The notes below the pieces were generated by a model that was not told the DNA's origin, did no database searches, and saw only the letters and a list, made by a program, of their open reading frames with translations. Of a stretch of DNA of 64,000 nt, positions 36,606 to 46,918 are shown piece by piece. Made by a program: the position numbers and the translations under genes. The stretch comes from Pleomorphomonas oryzae DSM 16300 (GTDB lineage: Bacteria; Pseudomonadota; Alphaproteobacteria; Rhizobiales; Pleomorphomonadaceae), in the NCBI RefSeq assembly GCF_000422965.1, contig NZ_AUHB01000012.1:124001-188000 (forward strand), read 5' to 3'. Within the stretch, counting starts at the first letter, position 1. Each line of letters opens with the position of its first letter.

Positions 36606-37166
36606 TCAGGGTGACGCCGGTGCGCTGGCGCGCCTCAGCAGCGTTGCAAAGCGTGTCAGGCCTTCCGGCCAAGGGCCGTAGCCGGTTTCACCGTTGATGT
36701 GACCGGCAAATCCTGCGTCGACGAAATCCGAGCCCCAAGCGGCGGCGTATTCATCCGCCCGCTCGAAGGCGCAGTAGGGATCGTCGCGGCTCGCCACCAG
36801 CATGGATGGGAAGGGCAGGGGATCCGTGGACAGGCCGGCAAAGCTGGCAATTTCCGGCTCTTCAAGCCGGTCGACATCGGGCAGGCCGACCAGGAAGGCG
36901 GCCGCCACTTTCCGTCCCACATAGGGCGCCGCGTGGATCACCGTGGCGACGCCAAGCGAATGGGCGACCAGTACCACCGGGCGTTTCGCCTTGCCGACGG
37001 CGATGCCGAGGGCGGACACCCAGGCGTCGCGTTCGGGGTGATCCCAGTCGCGTTGGATGACGCGCCGCGCGGTGGTGAGACGCTTTTCCCAGCGGGTCTG
37101 CCAGTGGTCCGGGCCGGAGTTGTTCCAGCCGGGAACGATGAGAATGTCGCATTCCGAGGTCTTCAT
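36606..37166 (-). CDS. RBBP9/YdeN-family serine hydrolase
   Basis: This 186-residue small alpha/beta hydrolase has the DUF452-like/RBBP9 features: the oxyanion start ILIVPGWNNSGPDHWQTRWE, the nucleophile elbow VAHSLGVATV, Asp in ASRDDPYC, and the catalytic His in AGHINGETGYGPWPEG. The family's natural substrates are unknown. It is encoded convergently with the aldolase (19 bases between the stops). Confidence 0.9.
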   Translation of the reverse strand: MKTSECDILIVPGWNNSGPDHWQTRWEKRLTTARRVIQRDWDHPERDAWVSALGIAVGKAKRPVVLVAHSLGVATVIHAAPYVGRKVAAAFLVGLPDVDRLEEPEIASFAGLSTDPLPFPSMLVASRDDPYCAFERADEYAAAWGSDFVDAGFAGHINGETGYGPWPEGLTRFATLLRRASAPASP

Positions 37167-37381
37167 GGCGTGACCTTGAATGCCTTTCGGACGGAATGCA
37201 AGGCAGACCGTTTTGCGATCCTGGGGTGGAGGAATGGCGCTTATCCGATCGTATCGCGCTTCCGTTCATGTGGAGAGTCGGGTTTCGATCGCGAGTCGAA
37301 TCAACGGTTTACCAATGGAACTTCCGAGGACGATTCGACGCGTTGAAGCGTAGATTCATTTCCTTGCCATGCCGCTTGCCG

Positions 37382-37420
37382 CCAACGAAAACGGCCGGGC
37401 AGATGGGCTGCCCGGCCGTC
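37382..37420 (-). terminator. Hairpin terminator after purB
   Basis: A 12-bp perfect stem (ACGGCCGGGCAG 37391-37402 with CTGCCCGGCCGT 37408-37419) has TTTCGTTGG following on the minus strand. The rest of the 292-base gap between the hydrolase and purB shows no gene. Confidence 0.85.
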
Positions 37421-37458
37421 TTCAAGTTCTGATTCAGGAGCCTCTCGCGCTCGGCCCG

Positions 37459-38784
37459 TCAGTCGCCGAACACGCGGGCGAAGATCGTCTCGACGTGCTT
37501 CAAGTGATAGTCGAGGTCGAACCTGTCGCGGATCTCTTTCTCCGAGAGGGCGGCGCGGACTTCCGTGTCGTTCAGGAGTTCGGTGAGGAAATCGACGGTC
37601 GAGCTGCCGCCGTGATGGTAGCTTTCCCAAACCTTCATGGCGTTGCGCTGGACGAGGCGATAGGCGTCTTCACGCGACACGCCGGCCTGCGTCAGTGCCA
37701 GGAGAATGCGCTGCGAATGCACGAGGCCGCCCAGCCGATCCATGTTGGCGACCATGCGTTCGGGGTAAACCAGCAGCTTGTCGACGACGTTGGTCAGGCG
37801 AGCGAGGGCGAAGTCGAGGGTGATGGTGGCGTCAGGGCCGATATAGCGCTCGACCGACGAGTGCGAGATATCGCGCTCGTGCCAGAGGGCGACATTCTCC
37901 ATCGCCGGCGTTACGGCGGCGCGGACCACGCGGGCAAGGCCGGTCAGATTCTCGGTCAGCACCGGGTTGCGCTTGTGCGGCATGGCCGACGAGCCCTTCT
38001 GACCGGGCGAGAAATACTCCTCGGCTTCCAGCACCTCAGTGCGCTGCAGATGGCGGATCTCGATGGCCAGCCGTTCGACCGACGAGGCGACGACGCCAAG
38101 TGTTGCAAAGAACATGGCGTGGCGGTCGCGCGGGATGACCTGGGTCGACACCGGTTCGGGCCTGAGGCCGAGAGCCTCGGCAACGTGGATCTCGACGCGC
38201 GGATCGATGTTGGCGAAGGTGCCGACGGCGCCGGAGATGGCGCAGGTGGAAATCTCCTCCCGAGCGGCAACGAGGCGGGCGCGGCAGCGGTCGAACTCGG
38301 CATAGGCCTCGGCCATCTTCAGCCCGAAGGTGACCGGCTCGGCGTGGATGCCATGGCTGCGGCCGATGCAGACGGTGCGCTTGTGCTCCATGGCCCGGCG
38401 CTTCAGCGCGGCGAGCAGGGCGTCGACGTCGGCGATCAACAGGTCGGCGGCGCGCTTCAGTTGAATATTGAAGCAGGTGTCGAGCACATCCGAAGAGGTG
38501 AGGCCCTGGTGAACGAAGCGGCTGTCCGGGCCGACGAACTCGGCGAGGTGGGTCAGAAAGGCGATGACGTCGTGCTTGGTGACCCGCTCGATCTCGTCGA
38601 TGCGGTCGACATCGAACTTGGCCGCGCCGCCCTTCTCCCAGATGGTCTTCGCTGCTTCCTTCGGGACGACGCCGATGGCGGCGAGCGCGTCGGTCGCGTG
38701 CGCCTCGATCTCGAACCAGATGCGGAATTTGGTTTCCTGGCTCCAGATGGCGGTCATCTCGGGGCGGGCGTAGCGCGGGATCAT
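37459..38784 (-). CDS. purB: Adenylosuccinate lyase PurB
   Basis: PurB releases fumarate in steps 8b and AMP synthesis. The 441-residue member of the fumarase/aspartase superfamily has the signature [10 protein letters not shown] with the mobile catalytic Ser, the catalytic His in [20 protein letters not shown], and SISGAVGT-like [14 protein letters not shown]. The N-terminus [20 protein letters not shown] is typical. It lies apart from the other pur genes and ends in a very strong terminator. Confidence 0.97.
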   Translation of the reverse strand: MIPRYARPEMTAIWSQETKFRIWFEIEAHATDALAAIGVVPKEAAKTIWEKGGAAKFDVDRIDEIERVTKHDVIAFLTHLAEFVGPDSRFVHQGLTSSDVLDTCFNIQLKRAADLLIADVDALLAALKRRAMEHKRTVCIGRSHGIHAEPVTFGLKMAEAYAEFDRCRARLVAAREEISTCAISGAVGTFANIDPRVEIHVAEALGLRPEPVSTQVIPRDRHAMFFATLGVVASSVERLAIEIRHLQRTEVLEAEEYFSPGQKGSSAMPHKRNPVLTENLTGLARVVRAAVTPAMENVALWHERDISHSSVERYIGPDATITLDFALARLTNVVDKLLVYPERMVANMDRLGGLVHSQRILLALTQAGVSREDAYRLVQRNAMKVWESYHHGGSSTVDFLTELLNDTEVRAALSEKEIRDRFDLDYHLKHVETIFARVFGD

Positions 38785-38936
38785 GGCTCGGCCTTCTCTT
38801 GAGGGGATGGCGCGCGGTTTAGCAGGAAGGGCGAACAGGCTCAACCGGAGTCAGAGCGGCGAATCCTGGCGATCAGACCGGAGTTTCGCGTCTTGAGTCC
38901 GAAGTGCTGGCCAAGCCTCTGATTTTTCTGCCGAAC

Positions 38937-39497
38937 TCATGCTTCCCCGTAGTGCCTGTCGTGATAGATCAGCACTTCCTTGGCGCCGTCGGGATCGCGC
39001 GGCTTGGTCTCCGTGGCGACGACCCTGCCGAAGTAGACGATATGCGAGCCGACCTCCTGCAAGGACAGGAGCTGGCAGTCGAGCGCCATGACGGCATCCT
39101 TCAGCACCGGCGAACCGGTGGAAAGCGTCGTCCATTGCCCATGCTGGAAGCGATCTTCCAGGTGCAGGCCGGTTCGGCCCGCGAAAATGTTGGCCAGCGT
39201 CACTGCATCTTTAGGTAGCAGATTGATTGAGAACTGGGCATTTTCCTGCATAAGCTTGTTTTGTGGGCTTTTGCGGTTGAGGCAAACCAATACGGTCGGC
39301 GGATCGTCGGATACCGAGGCGACGGCGGTGGCCGTGAATCCCGCCTTGCCGGCCGGGCCGGCGGTGGCGACGATGCTGACGCCGGATGGAAGGCGCGCAA
39401 TGGCGTTGCGAAACGCTTCGCCGGTGGCCGGTGCCAGGGTGGCCGAAGCGCCGGACGGCGTCGCCAGGTCGCGATCGGCTGTACTGTCGGTAGCCAT
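38937..39497 (-). CDS. Flavin reductase domain protein
   Basis: This 186-residue protein is of the flavin reductase/HpaC type: RNAIARLPSGVSIVAT, then GFTATAVASVSDDPPTVLVCLNRKSP and FSINLLPKDA in the usual order, and CQLLSLQEVGSHIVYFGRV. Such proteins supply reduced FMN/FAD to a monooxygenase partner, but none is adjacent. GAGG lies five bases before the ATG at 39497. A perfect 20-bp palindrome lies 64 bases upstream of the start, suggesting that a dedicated regulator controls it. Confidence 0.9.
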   Translation of the reverse strand: MATDSTADRDLATPSGASATLAPATGEAFRNAIARLPSGVSIVATAGPAGKAGFTATAVASVSDDPPTVLVCLNRKSPQNKLMQENAQFSINLLPKDAVTLANIFAGRTGLHLEDRFQHGQWTTLSTGSPVLKDAVMALDCQLLSLQEVGSHIVYFGRVVATETKPRDPDGAKEVLIYHDRHYGEA

Positions 39498-39868
39498 TGT
39501 TGCCTCTTGCAATTCGAATCCTTTGAACTCGTTAGGTTTATCACGAAGGCCGCGGTCGGCGGACCGTAATATTACGGTCCTCCGGAAACCGGCAGACTTC
39601 TTGCATAGCCCGGTTGGAACGGGGTTGGAAATCTGATCGCTCTTTTCCGGATACTACGCGTAAGTCGCGGCGGGATCGGTAGAAAGCGGGCTTATTCCCT
39701 ACACCTGGGCATGATTATCGCTTGTTTTCACTCATGGGGAATTCCGTACGGATTAACAAGTAGGCTTGGTTGTCTTGATCAATCGATGCTGCTAATGGAA
39801 TCCATAACGCCCACAAATGAAGCAGCTAAAAATGCTGTCACAGGGCGACTGCAGGGGGTCTCAGTTTC
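39498..39868. other. Divergent gap between flavin reductase and livH
   Basis: These 371 bases hold the palindrome at 39561-39580 and otherwise no recognised gene. The stretch before livH is A+T-richer and presumably carries the liv promoter. I could not choose between several weak -35/-10 candidates. Confidence 0.4.
39561..39580. promoter_or_regulatory. Perfect 20-bp palindrome upstream of the flavin reductase
   Basis: GGACCGTAAT followed directly by ATTACGGTCC is fully self-complementary, with an A+T-rich centre and G+C-rich ends. That is the usual form of a dimeric repressor operator. No T-run follows. The regulator is unknown and not adjacent. Confidence 0.65.
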
Positions 39869-40789
<921 letters not shown>

Positions 40790-40791
40790 CC

Positions 40792-42186
40792 ATGAACTCT
40801 GCTGTGAAGACTAACGAAAGGGCGGGCATCGATTTTGGCCGCGCCCTCAAGGACGGCGTGATCGTCGGCATCATCGCCTTTGCCCTGCTCGGTCCGCTGG
40901 TCGGCCTGAAGACCGAGCAGAACATGTCCAACGAGCTGATCGTGCAGAACCGGCTCGGCCTTGCCGCCATATTGTCGGTCATCGTCGGCGTCGGCCGGTT
41001 CCTGCTGTCGGCCTTCATCTATCCGCGGATTGCCGCACGCGGCAACCGTTCCAAGGCGGCGGCGACGCTTGCCGAGCTTGAGGCACGTGCCAAGCTCACT
41101 CAAGGCCTATCGATCGTCGGGCTGATCTTCCTGTTCGTCTACCCACTGCTGATCATCTCGCTGTTCGGCGTGCAGGGCTCGATCAAGTGGGTCGACAATT
41201 ACGGCGTGCAGATCCTGATCTACGTGATGCTGGGCTGGGGCCTCAACATCGTCATCGGCCTCGCCGGCCTGCTCGACCTCGGTTATGTCGCCTTCTACGC
41301 GGTCGGCGCCTACTCCTATTCGCTGCTGGCGATCAACTTCCACCTGAGCTTCTGGGTGCTGCTGCCGATTGCGGGTATGCTCGCCGCCTTCTGGGGCATC
41401 ATTCTCGGCTTTCCGGTGCTGCGGCTGCGCGGCGACTACCTTGCCATCGTCACGCTGGCCTTCGGCGAGATCATCCGTCTGGTGCTGATCAACTGGAAGG
41501 CCTTTTCCGGCGGCTCGGCGGGTATCTCGTCGATCCCCAAGGTGACGATGTTCGGCATCTACTCATTCGATGTCAGCGCGCCCAACAACTTCGCCAAAGC
41601 GTTTCACCTCGCGGCCTCCTCGGCCTACTACAAGGTGTTCCTCTATTATATCATCCTGATGCTCGCCCTGCTCACCGCGTTCATTACCTTGCGGCTGCGC
41701 CGGTTGCCGATCGGCCGTGCCTGGGAAGCGTTGCGTGAGGACGAGGTGGCCTGTCGGTCGCTGGGCATCAACACCACCAACACCAAGCTGACGGCCTTCG
41801 CCATCGGCGCGATGTTCGGCGGCTTTGCCGGCTCGTTCTTCGCTGCCCGCCAAGGCTTCGTTTCCCCCGAGTCCTTCGTCTTCATGGAATCGGCTGTGAT
41901 CGTTGCCATCGTGGTGCTGGGCGGCATGGGGTCGATGATCGGCGTCGCGCTGGCGGCGGTGGCGATGATCGGCGGCACCGAGTTGCTGCGCGAGCTCGAC
42001 TTCCTGAAGGCCGTGTTCGGCAACGACTTCAACCCCGATCAGTACCGCATGCTGATATTCGGCCTCGCCATGGTGGGGATCATGGTGTGGAAGCCGCGAG
42101 GCTTCGTCTCAGCCCGTCAGCCAACCGCTTTCCTGTTCAAGCGAAAGACGGTGTCCGGCGATCTCGTGAAGGAAGGCCACGGCTGA
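40792..42186 (+). CDS. livM: Branched-chain amino-acid ABC transporter permease LivM
   Basis: LivM is the second permease. The 464-residue protein has an N-terminal extension of about 115 residues with its own helices (the DUF3382-type region seen in long LivM proteins) before the core: [24 protein letters not shown] (in pieces), [18 protein letters not shown], the EAA-like loop [22 protein letters not shown], and [14 protein letters not shown]. The ATG at 40792 follows livH immediately; longer in-frame openings run inside livH. It is coupled with livG, which starts just after its stop. Confidence 0.95.
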   Translation: MNSAVKTNERAGIDFGRALKDGVIVGIIAFALLGPLVGLKTEQNMSNELIVQNRLGLAAILSVIVGVGRFLLSAFIYPRIAARGNRSKAAATLAELEARAKLTQGLSIVGLIFLFVYPLLIISLFGVQGSIKWVDNYGVQILIYVMLGWGLNIVIGLAGLLDLGYVAFYAVGAYSYSLLAINFHLSFWVLLPIAGMLAAFWGIILGFPVLRLRGDYLAIVTLAFGEIIRLVLINWKAFSGGSAGISSIPKVTMFGIYSFDVSAPNNFAKAFHLAASSAYYKVFLYYIILMLALLTAFITLRLRRLPIGRAWEALREDEVACRSLGINTTNTKLTAFAIGAMFGGFAGSFFAARQGFVSPESFVFMESAVIVAIVVLGGMGSMIGVALAAVAMIGGTELLRELDFLKAVFGNDFNPDQYRMLIFGLAMVGIMVWKPRGFVSARQPTAFLFKRKTVSGDLVKEGHG

Positions 42187-42187
42187 C

Positions 42188-43072
42188 ATGACGACCTCTC
42201 TCAGGAATTGGGACAGCGATCCTGTCCTCGCCGTCGAGCATCTGACCATGCGGTTCGGCGGTCTCGTGGCGGTGAACGATCTTAGCTTCTCCGTCGGCCG
42301 TGGCGATATCACCGCGTTGATCGGTCCCAATGGTGCCGGCAAGACGACGGTGTTCAACTGCATCACCGGCTTCTACAAGCCGACCACCGGCATGATGTCG
42401 ATGCGGCCAAGAGACGGATCGCTGCATCTTCTCGAGCGGATGCCCGACTTTGTCGTCGCCCGCAAAGCCAAGGTGGCCCGCACCTTCCAGAACATTCGCC
42501 TGTTTTCGGGCATGACGCTTCTGGAAAATCTCCTGGTTGCCCAGCACAATCCGTTGATGATCGCCTCCGGGATGACCTTCCTAGGCGTGCTCGGCATCGG
42601 CGGCTACAAGACCAAGGAGAGGGAGGCGATCGAACGGGCGCGCTATTGGCTCGACAAGATCGGCCTCATCGGTCGGGCGGACGATCCGGCGGGCGATCTG
42701 CCCTATGGTGCGCAGCGTCGCCTGGAGATTGCCCGCGCCATGTGCACCGGTCCCGATCTTCTCTGCCTCGACGAGCCGGCGGCCGGCCTCAACCCGCGTG
42801 AATCGGCCGAGCTCAATGCGCTGCTGCTGTCGATCCGCAAGGACGATGGCACGTCGATCCTGCTCATCGAACACGACATGTCCGTGGTGATGGGCATTTC
42901 CGACCATGTCGTCGTGCTCGAATACGGCACCAAGATCGCCGACGGAACTCCCACCGAGACGCGGAACGATCCGCGCGTTATCGCCGCCTATCTCGGCGTC
43001 GACGATGAGGAAGTGGAAGAGATCGAGCAGGAGCTCGACGTGGTGACCGGAAGCGAAGAGGGCAGGGCATGA
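42188..43072 (+). CDS. livG: Branched-chain amino-acid ABC transporter ATPase LivG
   Basis: This 294-residue ABC ATPase has Walker A GPNGAGKT at 46-53, the signature region LPYGAQRRLEIARAM, Walker B LLCLDEPAAGLNPRE, and the switch His in LLIEHDM. The signature reads YGAQRR rather than LSGGQ, which is normal for LivG. The C-terminus carries an acidic tail (EEVEEIEQELD). Its stop overlaps the livF start (ATGA). Confidence 0.96.
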   Translation: MTTSLRNWDSDPVLAVEHLTMRFGGLVAVNDLSFSVGRGDITALIGPNGAGKTTVFNCITGFYKPTTGMMSMRPRDGSLHLLERMPDFVVARKAKVARTFQNIRLFSGMTLLENLLVAQHNPLMIASGMTFLGVLGIGGYKTKEREAIERARYWLDKIGLIGRADDPAGDLPYGAQRRLEIARAMCTGPDLLCLDEPAAGLNPRESAELNALLLSIRKDDGTSILLIEHDMSVVMGISDHVVVLEYGTKIADGTPTETRNDPRVIAAYLGVDDEEVEEIEQELDVVTGSEEGRA

Positions 43073-43806
43073 GCGCCGAGGACAACAAGCCCCTTCTGAC
43101 CGTCAGGGGCGCCAAGACTTATTATGGCAACATCATTGCGCTGAAGGGCGTCGACATCGACGTCAATCGAGGCGAGATCGTCACGCTGATCGGTGCCAAC
43201 GGCGCCGGCAAGTCGACGCTGATGATGACCATCTGCGGCAACCCGCGGGCGCGGGAAGGCTCGATCGTCTACGACGGGCAGGACATCACCCGTCTGCCAA
43301 CCCATGAGATCGCCCGCCTCAGGATCGCCCAGTCGCCCGAGGGGCGGCGCATCTTCCCGCGCATGACGGTGCTCGAGAACCTGCAGATGGGCGCGTCGAT
43401 CGACAACATGGAGTTCTTCGACACCGACATCCAATACATGTTCGACCTGTTTCCGCGCCTCAAGGAACGCATCAACCAGCGTGGCGGCACGTTGTCGGGC
43501 GGCGAACAGCAGATGCTGGCCATCGCCCGCGCTCTGATGGCCCGGCCGAAGCTGTTGATGCTGGACGAGCCGTCGCTCGGCCTGGCGCCGCTGATCGTCA
43601 AGCAGATCTTCGACGCCATCCGCGAGCTCAACCGGAAGGACGGCCTCACGGTGTTCCTGGTCGAGCAGAACGCATTCCATGCGCTGAAGCTCGCCCATCG
43701 CGGCTACGTGATGGTCAACGGCGTCATCACCATGAGCGGCTCCGGCCGCGAACTTCTGGAGAACCCCGAGGTACGCGCCGCGTATCTCGAGGGTGGTGCC
43801 CACTAA
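43069..43806 (+). CDS. livF: Branched-chain amino-acid ABC transporter ATPase LivF
   Basis: This 245-residue ABC ATPase is the partner of LivG: Walker A GANGAGKS at 42-49, the Q-loop region SPEGRRIFPRMTVLENLQMGA, signature GGTLSGGEQQMLAIARALM, Walker B LLMLDEPSLGLAP, and switch FLVEQNA. Its start overlaps the livG stop by four bases. Confidence 0.96.
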   Translation: MSAEDNKPLLTVRGAKTYYGNIIALKGVDIDVNRGEIVTLIGANGAGKSTLMMTICGNPRAREGSIVYDGQDITRLPTHEIARLRIAQSPEGRRIFPRMTVLENLQMGASIDNMEFFDTDIQYMFDLFPRLKERINQRGGTLSGGEQQMLAIARALMARPKLLMLDEPSLGLAPLIVKQIFDAIRELNRKDGLTVFLVEQNAFHALKLAHRGYVMVNGVITMSGSGRELLENPEVRAAYLEGGAH

Positions 43807-43817
43807 GGAGATCGGCC

Positions 43818-44165
43818 ATGCAGGGCATCCTCTACGAAGAAAGCTCGATCCTCACTTTCATTTTCGTGACGCTGCTTCTGGGCGGCCTCGGCGCCTGGAT
43901 GACCGGTCGCGCCTGCGCCAGAACCTGGAAACCCCGGATCGTCCTGGCGGTCTACGTCGCGATCCTCAGCATCGGGATCCGCTTCATCCATTTCTCGATC
44001 TTCGGCGGCACGCTGCTGTCGCCGCATTATTACATTGTCGACGCTATCGTGCTGGAAGCCATCGCTTTCGCCGGATTCCAGTTTACGCGCGCCCGGCAAA
44101 TGGCTACGCAATACTACTGGCTATATGAGATCACCGGCCCCTTCTCCTGGAAGGGGCGCGGCTGA
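43818..44165 (+). CDS. Small membrane protein of liv operons (DUF6867-like)
   Basis: This 115-residue protein has three hydrophobic segments (about residues 12-32, 41-60 and 70-90) and a C-terminal stretch ending YWLYEITGPFSWKGRG. AAGGAGATCGGCC precedes the ATG, and it follows livF by 11 bases, so it is part of the transporter operon. Hyphomicrobiales liv operons often carry such a protein (I recall DUF6867 as its family name). Its function is unknown, possibly an accessory to the permease complex. Confidence 0.78.
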   Translation: MQGILYEESSILTFIFVTLLLGGLGAWMTGRACARTWKPRIVLAVYVAILSIGIRFIHFSIFGGTLLSPHYYIVDAIVLEAIAFAGFQFTRARQMATQYYWLYEITGPFSWKGRG

Positions 44166-44330
44166 ACGGAAACGACAGGGCTGTGGCCGACGTCGGCCGC
44201 CGTCGAGGAGCGTTCCGGGTGGCGACCGGTCAGGGTGCAGGGGTTTTCTCCGCCGGTTGCCGCTTTGAGACCCAGGGTTCGGGATTGAACCCACCAGACT
44301 TCCAGTGACAGAAAAATGGGAGACCACAAC

Positions 44331-45449
44331 ATGAAGAAATTCCTCCTGTCCGGCGTCGTATTCGCCGCTGGCCTCGCCTTCGCCGGCGCTGCCTCGGCCG
44401 ATGTGATCATCGGCGTTGCCGGTCCGCTGACCGGCCCGAACGCCGCTTTCGGCGCCCAGCTCCAGAAGGGCGCCGAGCAGGCCGCTGCCGACATCAATGC
44501 CGCCGGTGGCATCAACGGCGAGAAGGTGGTGATCGAGCTCGGCGACGACGTGTCGGACCCCAAGCAGGGCGTCTCGGTCGCCAACAAGTTCGTCGGTGAC
44601 GGCGTCAAGTTCGTGGTCGGCCACTTCAACTCGTCGGTGTCCATCCCCGCCTCGGAAGTTTACGCCGAGAACGGCATCATGCAGGTGACACCGGCCTCCA
44701 CCAACCCGACCTTCACCGAGCGCGGCCTCTGGAACACCTTCCGCGTCTGCGGTCGTGACGACCAGCAGGGCGCCGTTGCCGGCAAGTACATTGCCGACAA
44801 TCTCAAGGGCAAGAAGGTGGCCGTCCTCCACGACAAGACCACCTACGGCCAGGGCCTCGCGGACGAGACCAAGAAGGCGCTCAACGCCGCCGGCGTCACC
44901 GAAGCCCTCTATGAAGGCGTCAACGTCGGCGACAAGGACTTCTCGGCCCTCATCTCCAAGATGAAGGAAGCCGGTGTCGAGGTCATCTACTGGGGCGGCC
45001 TGCATACCGAAGGCGGCCTGATCGCTCGCCAGTCGGCGGAAGCCGGCCTCAAGGCGACGATGATGTCGGGTGACGGCATCGCCTCCGACGAGTTTGCCGC
45101 CATCGGCGGTCCGGCCGTCGAGGGCACGCTGATGACCTTCGGCCCCGATCCGCGTCAGAACCCGGCCGCCACGGAAGCCGTGAAGAAGTTCCGCGCCGCC
45201 GGCTTCGAGCCCGAGGCTTATACGCTCTATAGCTATTCCGCCGTGCAGATCATTGCCGCCGGAGCCAAGGGTGCCAAATCGATTGATCCGCAGGCCGTGG
45301 CCGACAACATCCACAAGGGTGAGAAGATCTCGACCGTCATCGGCGACATCGCCTATGACGCCAAGGGTGACCGCAAGGACGCCGACTACACCATTTACCA
45401 GTGGTACAAGGCCGACGACGGCAAGATCACCTACAAGATGCTGAAGTAA
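44331..45449 (+). CDS. livJ: Branched-chain amino-acid ABC transporter binding protein LivJ
   Basis: This 372-residue periplasmic binding protein has a signal peptide (MKKFLLSGVVFAAGLAFAGA, cleavage near ASA-D) and the Leu/Ile/Val-binding fold: IIGVAGPLTGPNAAFGAQLQ, INAAGGINGEKVVIE, then GHFNSSVSIPASEVYAENGI (in pieces) and the ligand loop TPASTNPTFTERG. GGGAGACCACAAC precedes the ATG. A 165-base spacer with a small GGGTTC/GAACCC stem separates it from the small membrane protein, and a strong terminator follows. This suggests high expression of this gene relative to the permeases. Confidence 0.95.
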   Translation: MKKFLLSGVVFAAGLAFAGAASADVIIGVAGPLTGPNAAFGAQLQKGAEQAAADINAAGGINGEKVVIELGDDVSDPKQGVSVANKFVGDGVKFVVGHFNSSVSIPASEVYAENGIMQVTPASTNPTFTERGLWNTFRVCGRDDQQGAVAGKYIADNLKGKKVAVLHDKTTYGQGLADETKKALNAAGVTEALYEGVNVGDKDFSALISKMKEAGVEVIYWGGLHTEGGLIARQSAEAGLKATMMSGDGIASDEFAAIGGPAVEGTLMTFGPDPRQNPAATEAVKKFRAAGFEPEAYTLYSYSAVQIIAAGAKGAKSIDPQAVADNIHKGEKISTVIGDIAYDAKGDRKDADYTIYQWYKADDGKITYKMLK

Positions 45450-45498
45450 GCCTGTTACCTGCCACCGTGGTGGTGGGTTCCAGCAGTCCTTCATCGAG

Positions 45499-45532
45499 CG
45501 CCGCCGGAGTGATCCGGCGGCGTTTCGTTTTG
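45499..45532 (+). terminator. Hairpin terminator after livJ
   Basis: A 10-bp perfect stem (CGCCGCCGGA 45499-45508 with TCCGGCGGCG 45513-45522) with loop GTGA is followed by TTTCGTTTT. Confidence 0.9.
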
Positions 45533-45568
45533 TGGGCCAAGCTGCTATTGCTGCTGAAAGTGGGACGG

Positions 45569-46702
45569 ATGGCAGAGGCTACGGTGGTCATGGCGGGCAT
45601 CTCAGGCGGCACGTGTCGGGCTGGTCTTCTGGTCGTGGCGCTGGGCGTCGCTTCCCTGTCGCCTGCGCAGGCCGACGTGACGATCGGGATCGCCGGTCCC
45701 ATGGGTGGAAGCTTTGCCGATATCGGACGCGACATCAAAGCCGGCGTCGAAATCGCCGTGGCGGCGGCCAACGCGCGCGGCGGCATCAACGGCGAGAAGA
45801 TCCGCACGGTCGCCGTCGACGATAAATGCGAAGCCGAGACCGGCACGGCGGTGGCCAATCAGCTGATCGGCAAGGGCGTCAAGGCCGTTATCGGCCATGC
45901 CTGTACGGCGGCGGCGCTGCCGGCGGCGCGCGTTTATGCTCAGGCGGGCGTACTGTTCCTATCGACGGGCGCGACCAACCCGCGTCTGACCGACGAGAAG
46001 GTCGGCGCCGGCGTGTTCCGCATGGCCATCCGATCCGATCGCGAGGCGCGAGCGATCGCCGATTACCTGAGCAAGCGTTTCAAGGGCAAGCGCGTCGCCT
46101 TCGTCCACGATGGCAGCGTCTATGGCCAGGGGCTGGTCGAACAGGCGGCCAAGCTGTTCGCCGACGCCAGCGGTTCCGTTGCCATGACCGAGGGTTTCAC
46201 GCCCGGCGAAAAGAGCCAGAACAATCTGATCGGCAAGATCCAGGATGCTGCGGTGTCGGCGGTGGTGGTGGGAGCCCTCCAGGCCGACGCAGCGGTGATC
46301 GCCACCGAGATGAAGGCGCGTGGTCTGAATGCGGCGCTGATCGGCGACGAGGCCTTGGCGCTGGCCGAGTTCAAGGCCTTGGCGGGCGATGCCGCCGAGG
46401 GCGCCGTTTTCTTTCTGCCCTTCATCGACAAATCGCAGCCCGAGGCGGTGAATCTCATTCTCTCGCTCGAAGAACGGCAGCTGATGCCGACCGACACGAT
46501 CTTTAGCGCTCATGCGGCGACCGAGGCGGCGATCGCGGCGCTCGCCAAGGGCGGCGATCTCCCGGGCGAAGCAACCTTCCTGCACAAGAGCGGTGCCAAC
46601 ACCGTGCTTGGCAAGGTCACCTTCGACGACAAGGGCGATTGGCGCGAGGGCACCTACGCGCCGCAGGCCTGGCATGGGGATAGCTTCGCGCCGCTGCGCT
46701 GA
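45569..46702 (+). CDS. Second Leu/Ile/Val-type binding protein
   Basis: This 377-residue homologue of the neighbouring LivJ has VTIGIAGPMGGSFADIGRDIK, NARGGINGEKIRTVAVDD, IGHACTAAALPAARVYAQAG (in pieces) and STGATNPRLTDE. It differs from LivJ in the ligand loops (GHACTAAA instead of GHFNSSVS) and has shorter matching segments, so ligand preference probably differs. A signal peptide ends SPAQA-D. The start is either 45569 or the ATG at 45590, which gives a shorter signal sequence; neither has a strong ribosome site. It lies behind the livJ terminator. Confidence 0.9.
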   Translation: MAEATVVMAGISGGTCRAGLLVVALGVASLSPAQADVTIGIAGPMGGSFADIGRDIKAGVEIAVAAANARGGINGEKIRTVAVDDKCEAETGTAVANQLIGKGVKAVIGHACTAAALPAARVYAQAGVLFLSTGATNPRLTDEKVGAGVFRMAIRSDREARAIADYLSKRFKGKRVAFVHDGSVYGQGLVEQAAKLFADASGSVAMTEGFTPGEKSQNNLIGKIQDAAVSAVVVGALQADAAVIATEMKARGLNAALIGDEALALAEFKALAGDAAEGAVFFLPFIDKSQPEAVNLILSLEERQLMPTDTIFSAHAATEAAIAALAKGGDLPGEATFLHKSGANTVLGKVTFDDKGDWREGTYAPQAWHGDSFAPLR

Positions 46703-46918
46703 GGCTCGCTCCCCGAGACATCTCCATACTGGTAGCGACCGCCATGCAGGACCTCCACTAGCCTTTGCTGGCGGCAACTGGTACTGTCGACCCGACGACA
46801 AACGAGCATGCGTGCCGCTCGAGCCCCCGTGCCGGTCCTCTAGGGAACGGTTCGGATGAAGGTCGGTTGCCCCACAAGGTAGCCGGTCCCTGGATCGCGG
46901 CGCGCTGGAGTGATCTCA
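46703..46918 (+). other. Gap before ppx
   Basis: These 216 bases contain no gene or strong hairpin that I recognise. They presumably hold the promoter of the ppx-rlmE-recX-recO unit. Confidence 0.35.

Noticed and set aside
44276-44293. GGGTTC/GAACCC stem before livJ as a terminator or riboswitch
   Set aside because: Six-bp stem with no T-run and no further conserved structure visible; could be a processing stem but unsupported.
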